In this document: positions 16,229 through 29,018 of the stretch, one piece after another | How positions within the stretch are numbered: the stretch's first letter is position 1 | Layout of the letters: every line of letters starts with the position of its first letter | Origin: Caulobacter rhizosphaerae | GTDB lineage: Bacteria; Pseudomonadota; Alphaproteobacteria; Caulobacterales; Caulobacteraceae | DNA length: 64,000 bases | Assembly: GCF_010977555.1 (NCBI RefSeq) | Contig: NZ_CP048816.1 | Coordinates: 124,001 to 188,000, forward strand | Direction: 5' to 3' | Notes under the pieces: model-generated | Databases searched by the model: none | What the model saw: only the letters and a program-made list of their open reading frames with translations | Told to the model about the DNA's origin: nothing | Program-made: the position numbers and the translations under genes

Positions 16229-18283
16229 GTGTTTCGAAGGATCGCCGGCGCGGCCGTCGGCATATTTCTGATCACCGCCGGTCTGTCTGACGCGCGCGCC
16301 GCCGAACGACTGAAGATCAAGGTGCTGTCCTCGCCGCGCCCCACGCTCGTTTCCGGTGGGGACACGCTGGTCGAGGTCGTCGGGGCCGATGGTGAGGCGG
16401 TCAAGCTCACGGTGAACGGCGCGGCGGTCGATGCGTTGCGCGCCGATCCGGCGCGGGGAAGCCTGGTCGGCTTGGTGATGGGGTTGCGTGAGGGTGAAAA
16501 CGGCCTCGTCGCGCGCGTTGGGCGGCGCACGGCGCGACTGACGATCGTCAACCATTCCAAGAATGGTCCGATCCTGTCCGGGCCGCACATGCGACCTTAC
16601 GAGTGTCGAACGGTCGAGGCGGGACTGGGACCGGCGCTGGACGACAACTGCAACGCGCCGACGCGGATCGACTGGTTCTATCGCAGTACGACGAACCTCT
16701 TCAAACCCTTGCCCGCCGGCCCCCTGCCTGAGGATCTGGCGCGGACAACCACGATCGAGGGCGTGAGCGTCCCCTATATCGTCCGGGTCGAAACGGGGAC
16801 GCTCAACCGCACGATCTATCGCATCGCGACATTGGAAGATCCTGGCCGACCTCCCTCGCGGGGGACGGGATCGGCATGGAACGGTCGGCTCGCGGTCAGC
16901 TTCGGCGGCGGTGGCGGCGCGAAGTATAATCAGGGCTTGGTTCCGATGCAGACGGTTCTGAGCGATCTGTTCCTGTCGCGGGGCTTTGCGCACATCGTCG
17001 CCTCCGAACTCGTCAACGATCTCCATGCCAACGCCGTGCTCCAGGGCGAGGCGCTGATGATGATCAAGGAGCATTTCATCGAGCAATACGGAGCGCCGCG
17101 CTGGACGGTTGGCAGCGGCGGATCGGGTGGCGCGATCCAGCAATATCTGATCGCGCAGATCTATCCTGGCCTGCTGGACGGCATTCAGCCCGAAGCGGCC
17201 TTCCCCGACAGCTCGCCGATGATCGCCGACTGCGGCCTGCTCGAGAACTATTGGCGCAAGGCCGACGCGACGGTGTGGACCCAGGAAAAGCGCCAGGCCG
17301 TATCGGGATTTGCGCCCTCCACCTGCAGGCTGTGGGAGTTGTTGTTCGTGCCGGTGATCAAGGCGGCTAACAAGCCAGGCTGTGCCCTCTCCGATCAGAG
17401 CCTGGTCTATGACGCCCGTTCCAACCGGCGCGGGGCGCGGTGTTCGGCGGCCGATTGGCGGGTCAACCAGATCGGACGCGATCCCACGACCGGCTTCGCC
17501 TATCGCTATGACGACAATATCGGCCTTCAATACGGCCTTGGCGCGTTCAACGCCGGCCGAATTTCCGTCAACGAGTTCCTGGACCTGAACGAAGGGATCG
17601 GCGGGTACGACACGGACGGCGGCTTCCAGGCCGAGCGGATGCGCGCGGACCCCGTGGGGTTGCGGCGTCTCTATCAGGCCGGTCTGGTCAATTCCGGCGG
17701 TGGCGGACTGGCGAGCCTGCCGATCCTGTCCTTCCGATCCTATAACGATCCGGCCGGTGACATTCATGACCGGCTCCGCGACATCGTCATCCGTGAGCGG
17801 ATGCGCAAGGCCAATGGCGACGCCCAGAACGCGGTGTTCTGGGTGGCGAGCAACGACCGGAAGAAGTTCGAGTCCGTCGCGGCGCAGGCCCTTGATGCTA
17901 TGACGCAGTGGCTCGACGCGCTGTCCGCGGCGCCGGGGCCGACGACCCATGCCAAGGTCGTGCGCTACAAGCCGGCCGGCGCGGTGGACGCCTATTTCGA
18001 CAGTCAGGGGGTCAAGCATGCCGAGGCCCTGACCCTAACCGGGCCGAGCCAGGCCAACAGCCTTTATCCCTTCTATTCGGATCCGCGTGTGGTCGCCGGC
18101 GGTCCGCTGTCGGTGGACGTTTTAAAGTGCGACCTCAAAAGAGCGGACCCACGCGATTACAAGGTCGCCTTCACGCCAGAGCAATGGGCGCGGCTGACGC
18201 GAACATTTCCGGCCGGGGTCTGTGACTTCTCCAGGCCCGGCGTGGGACGGGCGCATCTGAACGCGGTCTACCATCGCTATTGA
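16229..18283 (+). CDS. Large exported DUF6351-like hydrolase
   Basis: A 684-residue exported protein resembling the DUF6351 family (recalled, not searched). GTG 16229 follows GGGAGG at good spacing and gives a normal signal peptide (IAGAAVGIFLITAGLSDARA). A beta-rich N-terminal domain of about 90 residues precedes the hallmark SGPHMRPYEC. A probable nucleophile elbow is GSGGSGGAIQQY, followed by DGIQPEAAFPDS, so an alpha/beta-hydrolase core is likely. Several cysteines in the second half suggest disulfides. Its position in the regulon suggests an ester- or lactone-cleaving role on the large substrate, but activity is unknown. Confidence 0.82.
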   Translation: MFRRIAGAAVGIFLITAGLSDARAAERLKIKVLSSPRPTLVSGGDTLVEVVGADGEAVKLTVNGAAVDALRADPARGSLVGLVMGLREGENGLVARVGRRTARLTIVNHSKNGPILSGPHMRPYECRTVEAGLGPALDDNCNAPTRIDWFYRSTTNLFKPLPAGPLPEDLARTTTIEGVSVPYIVRVETGTLNRTIYRIATLEDPGRPPSRGTGSAWNGRLAVSFGGGGGAKYNQGLVPMQTVLSDLFLSRGFAHIVASELVNDLHANAVLQGEALMMIKEHFIEQYGAPRWTVGSGGSGGAIQQYLIAQIYPGLLDGIQPEAAFPDSSPMIADCGLLENYWRKADATVWTQEKRQAVSGFAPSTCRLWELLFVPVIKAANKPGCALSDQSLVYDARSNRRGARCSAADWRVNQIGRDPTTGFAYRYDDNIGLQYGLGAFNAGRISVNEFLDLNEGIGGYDTDGGFQAERMRADPVGLRRLYQAGLVNSGGGGLASLPILSFRSYNDPAGDIHDRLRDIVIRERMRKANGDAQNAVFWVASNDRKKFESVAAQALDAMTQWLDALSAAPGPTTHAKVVRYKPAGAVDAYFDSQGVKHAEALTLTGPSQANSLYPFYSDPRVVAGGPLSVDVLKCDLKRADPRDYKVAFTPEQWARLTRTFPAGVCDFSRPGVGRAHLNAVYHRY

Positions 18284-18290
18284 TCGCGAC

Positions 18291-18319
18291 GGGGCGCCGC
18301 CTGCGGGCGGCGCCCCGTT
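18291..18319 (+). terminator. Hairpin between convergent DUF6351-like and GH106 genes
   Basis: Perfect 11-bp GC stem (18291-18301 with 18306-18316) and loop TGCG. There is only a weak T run afterwards (GTT), so it may be a bidirectional or inefficient terminator. Confidence 0.6.
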
Positions 18320-18323
18320 CAGC

Positions 18324-21761
<3,438 letters not shown>

Positions 21762-21887
21762 GGATTCCCCTCCCTGGTCCGGCGCTGGAGGGGCGCCGGC
21801 GGCGTGCTCTTGCTCCTCGCGGGGCGTCCTAGCGGGCGCATTTGGCCTTTTGGGACGGCGCAGCACTATCTCCGAACCCTAGGCATT

Positions 21888-21911
21888 TACAAGACGGATC
21901 GACTGTTTATT
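21888..21911. promoter_or_regulatory. Island palindrome copy 10, between GH106 and ceramidase-like operon
   Basis: Left arm TACAAGACGG, spacer ATCG, right arm ACTGTTTATT. It is 126 bases from the GH106 start and 87 bases from the GTG start at 21999. Confidence 0.58.
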
Positions 21912-21998
21912 TTTAGAATGCGAATAGGCCTGACGGGCCGCATCCTGGATGTGGCGGCGGCGCATGAATCTGATCGAGGACCCACCAGGGAGGGATAA

Positions 21999-23312
21999 GT
22001 GAACAGGAAGGATCTGATGGTCTTGGCCATGGGCGCGGCGCTTTTGGCGCCGGCGGTCTCGGTCGCCGGACCACTGCGCGCGGGAGCGGCCCGGGTGGAC
22101 ATCACGCCGACACCAAGCGTGCTGCCGGCCTCGATCCACGACCCGCTGTTCGTGCGGACCCTGATCCTCGACAGCGGCAAGGACAAGGTCCTGCTGGTGA
22201 GCATCGACTCGCCTGGCCTTGCCCGGACCGATGAGTTGCTCGACAGCCTGGCCAAGGAGCTCCAGGTTCCGCGCGATCATATCCTGATGGCGGCGACGCA
22301 CGACCATAGCGCGCCGTTCATGGCCTTGGGAGACGCCCCCTACCCCTATTTCGACCTGATCAAGAAGGGCGTTCTGGACGCGGCGCGCCAGGCGAACGCA
22401 CGCCTGCGGCCCGCACGGATCGGCTATCGAACGGGCAAGGCCTATGTGAACAGCAACCGGGATGAAAAGATCGCCGGGCGCTACACCATGGGCTACGCGC
22501 CGGAAGGGCCGTCGGACAAGACCGTCGCGGTGATGGCGGTGACCGACATGGCCGGCAAACCCATCGCCGTCTACGCCAACTACGCGGTGCACGGCGTGGT
22601 CATGTTCTTTTCCAAGACCAAGGACGGCCAGCTGGAGATCACCGGCGACCTGCCGGGGGCGACGTCTCGCTACGTCGAGGAGCATCTGGGCCCCGATGTG
22701 GTGGCGCTTTGGACCTCCGGCGCGGCCGGCGACCAAAATCCGATTTTCACCTCGGTCTATCTGACCCAGGACGGCGCCTTCAAGGACAGCGGCGTCGGCG
22801 GCTGGACGCTTTTGGACGCGCAGGCGCGGCGCCTTGGCGAGGAGATCGTGCGGGTCGTCAACGCCACCAGCGACACCACCGATAGCGCGGAGCTCAAGGT
22901 TCGCACCACCGTTCTGGTCTGCCCAGGTCAGGCGCCGGCCAAGCCCGGAGCCCCGCCCCTTCCGGCGGCCACGAGTTGGGCTCCGACCAAGGTGGAGATG
23001 GTCGACGGCGCACCGGTCAAGATTCCGCTCACCTTGATGACGGTTGGCGACATCGCCCTGGCGGGCGTCGGCGGCGAGGTCTTCACCGAGATCGGCATGG
23101 CGGTCAAAGCCCAGTCGCCGTTCGACCGGACGATGGTGGTGACGCATCTGCCGGGTAATGTCGGCTATATCCCGACAGACCGCGCCTTCGCACTGCCTTC
23201 GGAAAAGGCGCTGACCGCCACTATGAAGCCGGGTTGCGCCGATCCCGGCATCCCCGCGACGTTCAAGGACATGGCGGCCGGCTTGCTCGTTGAGGGCAAG
23301 ACGGAGAAATAG
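21999..23312 (+). CDS. Exported neutral-ceramidase-like amidase/hydrolase
   Basis: A 437-residue exported protein of the neutral/alkaline ceramidase N-terminal domain type (PF04734-like). Signal peptide MAMGAALLAPAVSVAG; GAARVDITP at the mature start; metal-binding ATHDHSAP; SGAAGDQNP, which in ceramidases lies next to the catalytic serine region. True neutral ceramidases are about 650-760 residues with an extra C-terminal domain that is missing here, so this is a short form with unknown substrate, perhaps an acyl ester or amide. GTG start after GGAGGGATAA. It is followed after 244 bases by the SDR and acyl-CoA dehydrogenase genes on the same strand. Confidence 0.82.
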   Translation: MNRKDLMVLAMGAALLAPAVSVAGPLRAGAARVDITPTPSVLPASIHDPLFVRTLILDSGKDKVLLVSIDSPGLARTDELLDSLAKELQVPRDHILMAATHDHSAPFMALGDAPYPYFDLIKKGVLDAARQANARLRPARIGYRTGKAYVNSNRDEKIAGRYTMGYAPEGPSDKTVAVMAVTDMAGKPIAVYANYAVHGVVMFFSKTKDGQLEITGDLPGATSRYVEEHLGPDVVALWTSGAAGDQNPIFTSVYLTQDGAFKDSGVGGWTLLDAQARRLGEEIVRVVNATSDTTDSAELKVRTTVLVCPGQAPAKPGAPPLPAATSWAPTKVEMVDGAPVKIPLTLMTVGDIALAGVGGEVFTEIGMAVKAQSPFDRTMVVTHLPGNVGYIPTDRAFALPSEKALTATMKPGCADPGIPATFKDMAAGLLVEGKTEK

Positions 23313-23556
23313 GCCCCGCCTGGGTGGTCCGCGCGATCGGGCGGGCCCTTGCCAGGGGACCGCGCGGGACACGCCGCGCGGCGTTTCGTTCAGCCGTCGT
23401 CCCGGGCGGCGGCGAGCCGTCCCTCTTCCAGTCCTGGAGGCGCTTGGTCAGCCGATCTCGCCCGATTCCAATCCCTTCATCCGCCCGCGCCGCTTTGGTC
23501 GGCCGGGGCTGTCGGTTCGGACCTCGTGGTCCATCAGTCTTTTCTGGAGTTTTCCC

Positions 23557-24339
23557 TTGCAGCTCAATTCAAGCCTCAGCGCGATCGTCACGGGAGGCGC
23601 CTCGGGCCTCGGGGAAGCCACGGCCCGCCGCCTGGCCGCCGAAGGCGTCAAGGTCACGATCTTTGACATGAACCTGGAACGTGGATCGCAGGTGGCCGAC
23701 GAGATCGGCGCCCTGGCCTGCCGCGTGGACGTCACCTCCGACGCCGATGTGGTCCAAGGGCTGGCGGCGGCGCGCGCGGCCCATGGCCAAGAGCGCATCC
23801 TGGTCAATTGCGCCGGCATTGTCCTGGGCGCCAAGACCGTCGCCCGACGAAAGACCGATGGCGTGCTGATCGCGGCGGCGACCGACGATTTCGATCGGGT
23901 CGTCCGGGTCAACCTCGGCGGCACGTTCCGGTGCATCGCCCATAGCGCCTTGGGAATGGCGGGTCTTGACCGGCTGGCGACCGGCGAGCGGGGCGTGATC
24001 ATTTCAACGGCTTCGGTGGCGGCCGAGGACGGTCAGGTCGGACAGGCCGCCTACGCCGCCTCCAAGGCGGGCGTGGCGGGCATGGCCCTGCCCATCGCCC
24101 GTGATCTCGCTTCGGAGGGCGTTCGGGTCAATACGATCCTGCCGGGCCTGTTCGAGACCCCGATGATGGCGGGGCTGCCAGCGGCGGTTCGCGCGAGCCT
24201 GGCGGCGACCGTGCCGTTTCCCGATCGCCTGGGGGCGGGCGAGGAATACGCCGCCCTGGTCGTTGAGATGTGCCGCAACGCCTACCTCAACGCCGCGGCG
24301 ATCCGCCTGGACGGCGCCTTGCGAATGGCCGCGCGATGA
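23557..24339 (+). CDS. HSD10-type 3-hydroxyacyl-CoA dehydrogenase (SDR)
   Basis: SDR of 260 residues resembling type II 3-hydroxyacyl-CoA dehydrogenase (HSD17B10), which in isoleucine breakdown oxidises 2-methyl-3-hydroxybutyryl-CoA. Seen: [45 protein letters not shown] with catalytic Tyr/Lys, and the family C-terminus [29 protein letters not shown]. The TTG at 23557 matches the usual MQLN N-terminus and has GGAG upstream. The stop overlaps the start of the acyl-CoA dehydrogenase (ATGA), indicating coupling. It acts in the cytoplasm, one step before the thiolase encoded at 25541. Confidence 0.88.
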   Translation: MQLNSSLSAIVTGGASGLGEATARRLAAEGVKVTIFDMNLERGSQVADEIGALACRVDVTSDADVVQGLAAARAAHGQERILVNCAGIVLGAKTVARRKTDGVLIAAATDDFDRVVRVNLGGTFRCIAHSALGMAGLDRLATGERGVIISTASVAAEDGQVGQAAYAASKAGVAGMALPIARDLASEGVRVNTILPGLFETPMMAGLPAAVRASLAATVPFPDRLGAGEEYAALVVEMCRNAYLNAAAIRLDGALRMAAR

Positions 24340-25502
24340 ACGACGTCCCCAGCGCGACGCCGGAGAATCCGCTGCTGCCGCCCGCCGACGCCCTCGAACT
24401 GCGCGATGCGGTCCGACGGTTCGCCCAGGACCGCCTGGCTCCGGTCGCGGCGCACAACGATCGCGATCATGTCTTCCCCGCCGAGCAACTGGCTGAAATG
24501 GGCCAGATGGGGCTCATGGGCATGCTCGTGCCGGAAGCCTATGGCGGATCGCAGGTGGGCGCGATCGCCTACAGCATGGCCGTCGAGGAGGTCGCCGCCG
24601 CCCATGGGGCCTGCTCGACCATCATGAGCGTCCATAACTCGGTCGGCTGCGGCCCCATCCTTGGCCATGGGACCGAAGAGCAAAAACGGCGCTTCCTGCC
24701 CGCCATGGCGCGTGGAGCGTGGATCGGGGGCTTCGCCCTGACCGAGCCCCAAGCCGGATCGGACGCGTCCAACCTGCGCACCCGGGCCGTCCGCCAGGGC
24801 GAGGACTATGTGATCGACGGCGCCAAGCAGTTCATCACCTCGGGCGCCAACGCCAAGGTGATGATCGTGTTCGCGGTGACCGATCCCACGGCCGGAAAGC
24901 GCGGCGTCTCCGCCTTCATCGTGCCCACCGACACGCCCGGCTTTGTCGTCGACAAGGTCGAACACAAGCTGGGTCAGCACGCTTCGGACACCTGCGCGCT
25001 CTCGTTCCAGGCCATGCGCGTGCCGGCCTCGCTGCGACTGGGCGAGGAGGGCCAGGGTTATCGGATCGCGCTGTCCAATCTCGAAGGCGGACGGATCGGC
25101 ATCGCCGCCCAGGCGGTGGGCATGGCTCGCGCCGCCTTTGAAGCCGCGCGCGACTACGCCCGCGAGCGCCAAGCCTTCGGCGCGCCGCTGATCGAACACC
25201 AAGCCGTGGCTTTCCGGCTGGCCGACATGGCCACCCAGATCACCGTGGCGCGGCAGATGGTGTTGCACGCCGCGGCCCTCAAACAGGCCGATCGCCCTTG
25301 CCTGACCGAAGCTTCGATGGCCAAGCTCTTTGCCTCGGAGATGGCGGAGAAGGTCTGTTCGGACGCCATTCAGATCCATGGCGGCTATGGCTATCTCGCC
25401 GACTTCCCGGTCGAGCGTCTCTATCGCGATGTTCGGGTCTGCCAGATCTACGAGGGCGCGAGCGACATCCAGCGCCTGCTGATCTCGCGCGATCTGGGTT
25501 GA
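24336..25502 (+). CDS. Acyl-CoA dehydrogenase, short/branched-chain type
   Basis: FAD-dependent acyl-CoA dehydrogenase of 388 residues that introduces the 2,3 double bond into acyl-CoA. Seen: N-terminal helical domain, [15 protein letters not shown] flavin/substrate motif, [12 protein letters not shown], and the catalytic base Glu373 in YEGASDIQ at the position of short-chain and branched short-chain enzymes. It overlaps the HSD10-type gene by four bases. With that enzyme and the thiolase it makes three of four beta-oxidation steps; no enoyl-CoA hydratase is present in the window. Branched C4-C5 acyl-CoA is a reasonable substrate guess from the company it keeps. Confidence 0.92.
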   Translation: MNDVPSATPENPLLPPADALELRDAVRRFAQDRLAPVAAHNDRDHVFPAEQLAEMGQMGLMGMLVPEAYGGSQVGAIAYSMAVEEVAAAHGACSTIMSVHNSVGCGPILGHGTEEQKRRFLPAMARGAWIGGFALTEPQAGSDASNLRTRAVRQGEDYVIDGAKQFITSGANAKVMIVFAVTDPTAGKRGVSAFIVPTDTPGFVVDKVEHKLGQHASDTCALSFQAMRVPASLRLGEEGQGYRIALSNLEGGRIGIAAQAVGMARAAFEAARDYARERQAFGAPLIEHQAVAFRLADMATQITVARQMVLHAAALKQADRPCLTEASMAKLFASEMAEKVCSDAIQIHGGYGYLADFPVERLYRDVRVCQIYEGASDIQRLLISRDLG

Positions 25503-25505
25503 AGG

Positions 25506-25530
25506 AAGGCGGCGCGGGTCGCGCCGCCTT
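25506..25530. terminator. Bidirectional hairpin between acyl-CoA dehydrogenase and thiolase
   Basis: Perfect 11-bp stem (25506-25516 with 25520-25530) and loop GGT. It sits between two convergent stop codons 38 bases apart. It has no long T run, but AA/TT pairs close the stem base. Confidence 0.65.
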
Positions 25531-25540
25531 ACACGCCGGC

Positions 25541-26731
25541 CTAGACCAGCTCCACGGCCATGGCGGTGGCTTCGCCGCCGCCGATGCACAGGGACGCCAG
25601 GCCCTTCTTGCCGCCGCGCGCCTGCAGGGCCGAGATCAGGGTGCACAGGATGCGCGCGCCCGACGCGCCGATCGGGTGGCCCAGGGCGCAGGCGCCGCCG
25701 TTGACGTTCAGCTTGTCGGCCGGAATGCCCAGTTCCTGCTGGGCGATCATGGCGACCACGGCGAAGGCCTCGTTGACCTCGAACAGGTCGACGTCGGCGA
25801 CGTCCCAGCCGGCCTTCTTCAGCGCCTTCTTCATGGCCGGCACGGGGGCGATGGTGAACAGGCCCGGCTCGTGGGCGTGGGCGGCGTGGCTGACCACCTT
25901 GGCGACGATCGGCAGGCCCAGGCGCTTGGCCACGCTCTCGCGGGTCATGACCAGGGCGGCGGCGCCGTCGCTGATCGACGACGAATTGGCCGCCGTGATC
26001 CCGCCGTCGCGGCTGAAGGCCGGGCGCAGGGTCGGGATCTTGGCGGCGTCGGCCTTCAGCGGCTGCTCGTCCTGGGTGACCGTCTCGACGCCCTTGCGGG
26101 TGGTGATGGTCACCGGGGTGATCTCGGCGGCGAAGGCGCCGGAGGTCACGGCCTTCTGGGCCTTGGCCAGGCCCTTGACCGCATAATCGTCCATGGCCTC
26201 GCGGCCGAACTGGTAGGTGGCGGCGCTGTCCTCGGCGAAGGCGCCCATCAGCTTGCCGGGGGTGTAGGCGTCCTCCAGCCCGTCCAGGTACATCGAGTCC
26301 CACATCTGGTCGTGGCCGATGCGCGCGCCCGAGCGGTGCTTGGTCAGCAGGTAGGGGGCGTTGGTCATGCTCTCCATGCCGCCGGCCACGATGATGTCGG
26401 CGCTGCCGGCCGCCAGGGCGTCGTGGGCCATGATGGCGGCCTGCATGCCGCTGCCGCACATCTTGTTGACCGTGGTGGCCTCGACGGAGAGCGGCAGGCC
26501 TGCCGCGACGGCGGCCTGGCGGGCGGGGGCCTGGCCCAGGCCCGCCGGCAGGACGCAGCCCATGAAGATCTGTTCGACCTGGTCGCCCGAGACGCCGGCC
26601 CGCTCGATCGCCGCCTTCACCGCCGTCGCGCCCAGTTCGGTGGCCTTGGCCCCGGACAGCGCGCCCTGGAAACCGCCCATCGGCGTGCGGGCGAACGAGA
26701 CGATGACGACGGGATCTGCGGATTGGGTCAT
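25541..26731 (-). CDS. Acetyl-CoA C-acetyltransferase (thiolase, ACAT1-like)
   Basis: Thiolase of 396 residues. Acyl-accepting Cys92 in NKMCGSGM, His in NVNGGACALGHPIG and the second Cys in LCIGGGEA are all present. The sequence style is that of the mitochondrial T2/ACAT1 group, which also cleaves 2-methylacetoacetyl-CoA to acetyl-CoA and propionyl-CoA. It is divergent from an acyl-CoA synthetase gene with palindrome copy 11 between them, so acyl activation and final cleavage are controlled together. Role in ordinary acetoacetyl-CoA metabolism is an alternative, but its promoter argues for a catabolic role here. Confidence 0.92.
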   Translation of the reverse strand: MTQSADPVVIVSFARTPMGGFQGALSGAKATELGATAVKAAIERAGVSGDQVEQIFMGCVLPAGLGQAPARQAAVAAGLPLSVEATTVNKMCGSGMQAAIMAHDALAAGSADIIVAGGMESMTNAPYLLTKHRSGARIGHDQMWDSMYLDGLEDAYTPGKLMGAFAEDSAATYQFGREAMDDYAVKGLAKAQKAVTSGAFAAEITPVTITTRKGVETVTQDEQPLKADAAKIPTLRPAFSRDGGITAANSSSISDGAAALVMTRESVAKRLGLPIVAKVVSHAAHAHEPGLFTIAPVPAMKKALKKAGWDVADVDLFEVNEAFAVVAMIAQQELGIPADKLNVNGGACALGHPIGASGARILCTLISALQARGGKKGLASLCIGGGEATAMAVELV

Positions 26732-26835
26732 GTCCTGGTTCTCTTTCAGACGAGCGCGGTCCGCGCCGAGGCGGGTCGATTGTAGGGGGGCGCGCCGCCA
26801 GGCCGCCAGCGCAAGTGAGGTTAGTCACCGTATGT

Positions 26836-26859
26836 AACAAGCAGTGCGTCTTGCTTCTA
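26836..26859. promoter_or_regulatory. Island palindrome copy 11, between thiolase and acyl-CoA synthetase
   Basis: Left arm AACAAGCAGT, spacer GCGT, right arm CTTGCTTCTA. It is about 104 bases from the thiolase start and 79 bases from the synthetase start. Confidence 0.65.
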
Positions 26860-26938
26860 ACATCGACTTCAATAGGGTCGGCCTCAAACATGGGACGAGG
26901 CGCGTGTTGGGCGGCGGCCTGGACCTGGGAGGATGGGC

Positions 26939-28570
26939 GTGGCGGACTATTTTGCGACCTATGACGGGTTTGAGCTTCAGGCGGCGCTTTCGGTCCTGTC
27001 GAACGGCGGCGACGCGGGCCTGAACGCGGCGACAGAGTGCTGCGATCGCTGGTGCGGACAAGGACGTGCCGCCCTCCATTGGGCTCATGAGGATGGCCGA
27101 CGGCTGACGCTAAGCTTCGACCAGTTGCGAGAAGACTCCAGCCGGCTGGCCAATCTTCTCAAGACGCACGGCGTCGGCCCGGGCGATCGCGTGGCGGGTC
27201 TGTTGCCGCGCACGCCGCAACTGCTGGCGCTCATCGTGGCGACCTGGCGTCTGGGCGCGGTCTATCAGCCGCTGTTCACCGCGTTTGGTCCTCTGGCCAT
27301 CAAGCATCGCCTCGAGGTTTCCGGCGCCAAGATCGTGGTGGCCGATCCCGCCAACCGCGCCAAGCTCGGCGGCATGGAGCATATGGCGCGCATCCTCGTC
27401 ACGCGTCACAGCGACCAGGGGCTGGCCCATGACATCAGCCTCGCGGAGGCGCTGCCGCTGCAATCCTCGATCTGTCAGCCCGTTCCCGGCAGTCCCGATG
27501 ATCCGTTTTTGATCATGTGCACATCGGGAACGACGGGCGCGCCCAAGGCCTTGCTCGTTCCTTTGCGGGCGATCGCGGCCTTCGTGGCCTACATGCGCGA
27601 CGCCGTCGACCTGCGGCCGGGCGAGCGCTTCTGGAACATCGCCGATCCCGGCTGGGCTTACGGTCTCTACTACGCCGTCACGGGGCCGTTGGCGATGGGG
27701 CACGCGACGCTGTTCTTCGAGGGCGGCTTCAGCGTCCAGAACGCGGTGGCCATCATCAAGGAGCACGGGATCACCAACCTGGCCGGCTCGCCGACCGCTT
27801 TTCGCCAGTTCCTCGTCGCCGGTCCGCAGGCCGTGGCGCCGATCGCGGGCCAGCTTCGCGTCGTCAGCAGCGCCGGCGAGGCGCTCAACCCGGACGTGGT
27901 TCGCTGGTTCGCGGCCCATCTGCGAGCGCCGATCCATGATCACTACGGTCAGACCGAACTGGGGATGGTGGTGTGCAATCACCACGCGCTCTCCCATCCG
28001 ATCGCTCCAGGATCGGCTGGCTTCCCCTCGCCGGGCCACCGGGTCGTGGCGCTCGATGAGAACAATAACGAGCTGCCCCCCCACACCCCTGGTGTGCTGG
28101 CGTTGGACATCGCCGCCTCGCCGCTGTTCTGGTTTTCGGGCTACGAGGGGCGCGGCGACAGCGATCCGCGCTACTATCTCAGCGGTGACATCGTCGAGCT
28201 CAACAAGGACGGCTCCTTCAGCTTCGTGGGCCGCGCCGACGACGTCATCACCTCCTCCGGCTATAGAATTGGCCCCTTCGACGTCGAAAGCGCGCTCGTG
28301 GATCATGCATCCGTCGCGGAGGCGGCGGTGATCGGCAAGCCCGATCCCCAGCGCACCGAGATCGTCAAGGCTTTCGTGGTTCTACGCCCTTCTGTCAGAC
28401 CAAGTCCGGCCTTGGCGGAAGAGCTCCAGCAATGGGTCAAGGCGAGACTCTCGGCGCACGCCTATCCGCGCGAGATCGAGTTCGTCGACGACCTGCCCAA
28501 GACCCCGAGCGGCAAGGTGCAGCGCTTTCTGCTCAGGGCCCGTGAAAGGGAAAAGGCCGAAACGGCCTAG
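26939..28570 (+). CDS. Acyl-CoA synthetase, medium-chain (ACSM/acetyl-CoA synthetase-like)
   Basis: AMP-forming ligase of 543 residues that activates a carboxylic acid with ATP and CoA. ATP loop CTSGTTGAPK, substrate region NIADPGWAYGLYYAV, adenylate motif DHYGQTELGM, YYLSGDIVELNKDGSFSFVGRADD hinge and the catalytic Lys in TPSGKVQR. The PGWAYG form is that of medium-chain and propionate/butyrate enzymes. GTG 26939 was preferred over ATG 26933 because GGGAGG is directly against the ATG but well spaced from the GTG. Palindrome copy 11 lies upstream. It would feed the acyl-CoA dehydrogenase of this island. Confidence 0.92.
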   Translation: MADYFATYDGFELQAALSVLSNGGDAGLNAATECCDRWCGQGRAALHWAHEDGRRLTLSFDQLREDSSRLANLLKTHGVGPGDRVAGLLPRTPQLLALIVATWRLGAVYQPLFTAFGPLAIKHRLEVSGAKIVVADPANRAKLGGMEHMARILVTRHSDQGLAHDISLAEALPLQSSICQPVPGSPDDPFLIMCTSGTTGAPKALLVPLRAIAAFVAYMRDAVDLRPGERFWNIADPGWAYGLYYAVTGPLAMGHATLFFEGGFSVQNAVAIIKEHGITNLAGSPTAFRQFLVAGPQAVAPIAGQLRVVSSAGEALNPDVVRWFAAHLRAPIHDHYGQTELGMVVCNHHALSHPIAPGSAGFPSPGHRVVALDENNNELPPHTPGVLALDIAASPLFWFSGYEGRGDSDPRYYLSGDIVELNKDGSFSFVGRADDVITSSGYRIGPFDVESALVDHASVAEAAVIGKPDPQRTEIVKAFVVLRPSVRPSPALAEELQQWVKARLSAHAYPREIEFVDDLPKTPSGKVQRFLLRAREREKAETA

Positions 28571-28656
28571 GCGGGGCTCGCCCTGGGACGCGGTTCGGCG
28601 TCGTGATCTTCAATTGGCGCTTTTGCAGATCCCGTCGATCGTTCATAACCGTAGAT

Positions 28657-28680
28657 AACAAACAAACCCGACTGGTTGCG
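28657..28680. promoter_or_regulatory. Island palindrome copy 12 (weak), upstream of small gene and second ligase
   Basis: Left arm AACAAACAAA, spacer CCCG, right arm ACTGGTTGCG. The right arm departs from consensus at its outer end. It ends 59 bases before the small gene at 28740. Confidence 0.45.
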
Positions 28681-28739
28681 AATCCGTGGGCGTCGCCGAT
28701 CAGGCGGCGTGATCACGGTGTTCAGGCGTAGGATGACCG

Positions 28740-28940
28740 ATGGACAAGCCAGGATTTGATCCAGGCGCGCGGGTGGTTCGCGCGGGCGCGGACCTGCCGC
28801 ATCTGGGCGTTCACGCCGGACGCGTCTACGTGATCGAGGCTTTCGATCCCGACAGCGACAATGGCTTGGTCGTGAGCGGCGTCATCGAGGGTCTCGATCC
28901 AACCGGTTTTCGCCTGGCGCAGGACGAAGACGGCGTCTGA
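28740..28940 (+). CDS. Small conserved-looking protein, function unknown
   Basis: A 66-residue acidic protein (GARVVRAGADLPHLGVHAGRVYVIEAF and so on), predicted beta-rich, with no signal or membrane segment. AGGA lies eight bases before the ATG. It sits between a palindrome copy and the second acyl-CoA synthetase gene, 78 bases upstream of that gene, so it is probably the first gene of that unit. I do not recognise it. A chance open frame in GC-rich DNA is possible, but position and ribosome site argue for a real gene. Confidence 0.5.
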   Translation: MDKPGFDPGARVVRAGADLPHLGVHAGRVYVIEAFDPDSDNGLVVSGVIEGLDPTGFRLAQDEDGV

Positions 28941-29018
28941 TCGCCCCGATCGCACGACGCGGGCTCGCGCGCCGTGATCGCTTTTACGCATTTTCGCCGC
29001 CCTGGGCGGCCTGGAGAC

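Noticed and set aside
15056..18019. A 987-codon minus-strand frame spanning the esterase and the opposite strand of the DUF6351-like gene
   Set aside because: Only the 3' third (from 15979) is a protein with signal and catalytic motifs; the rest is antisense to a convincing plus-strand gene.
24282..26891. An 869-codon minus-strand frame over the thiolase and acyl-CoA dehydrogenase
   Set aside because: It is out of frame with the thiolase and antisense to the dehydrogenase; its translation is low-complexity Arg/Gly/Pro sequence.
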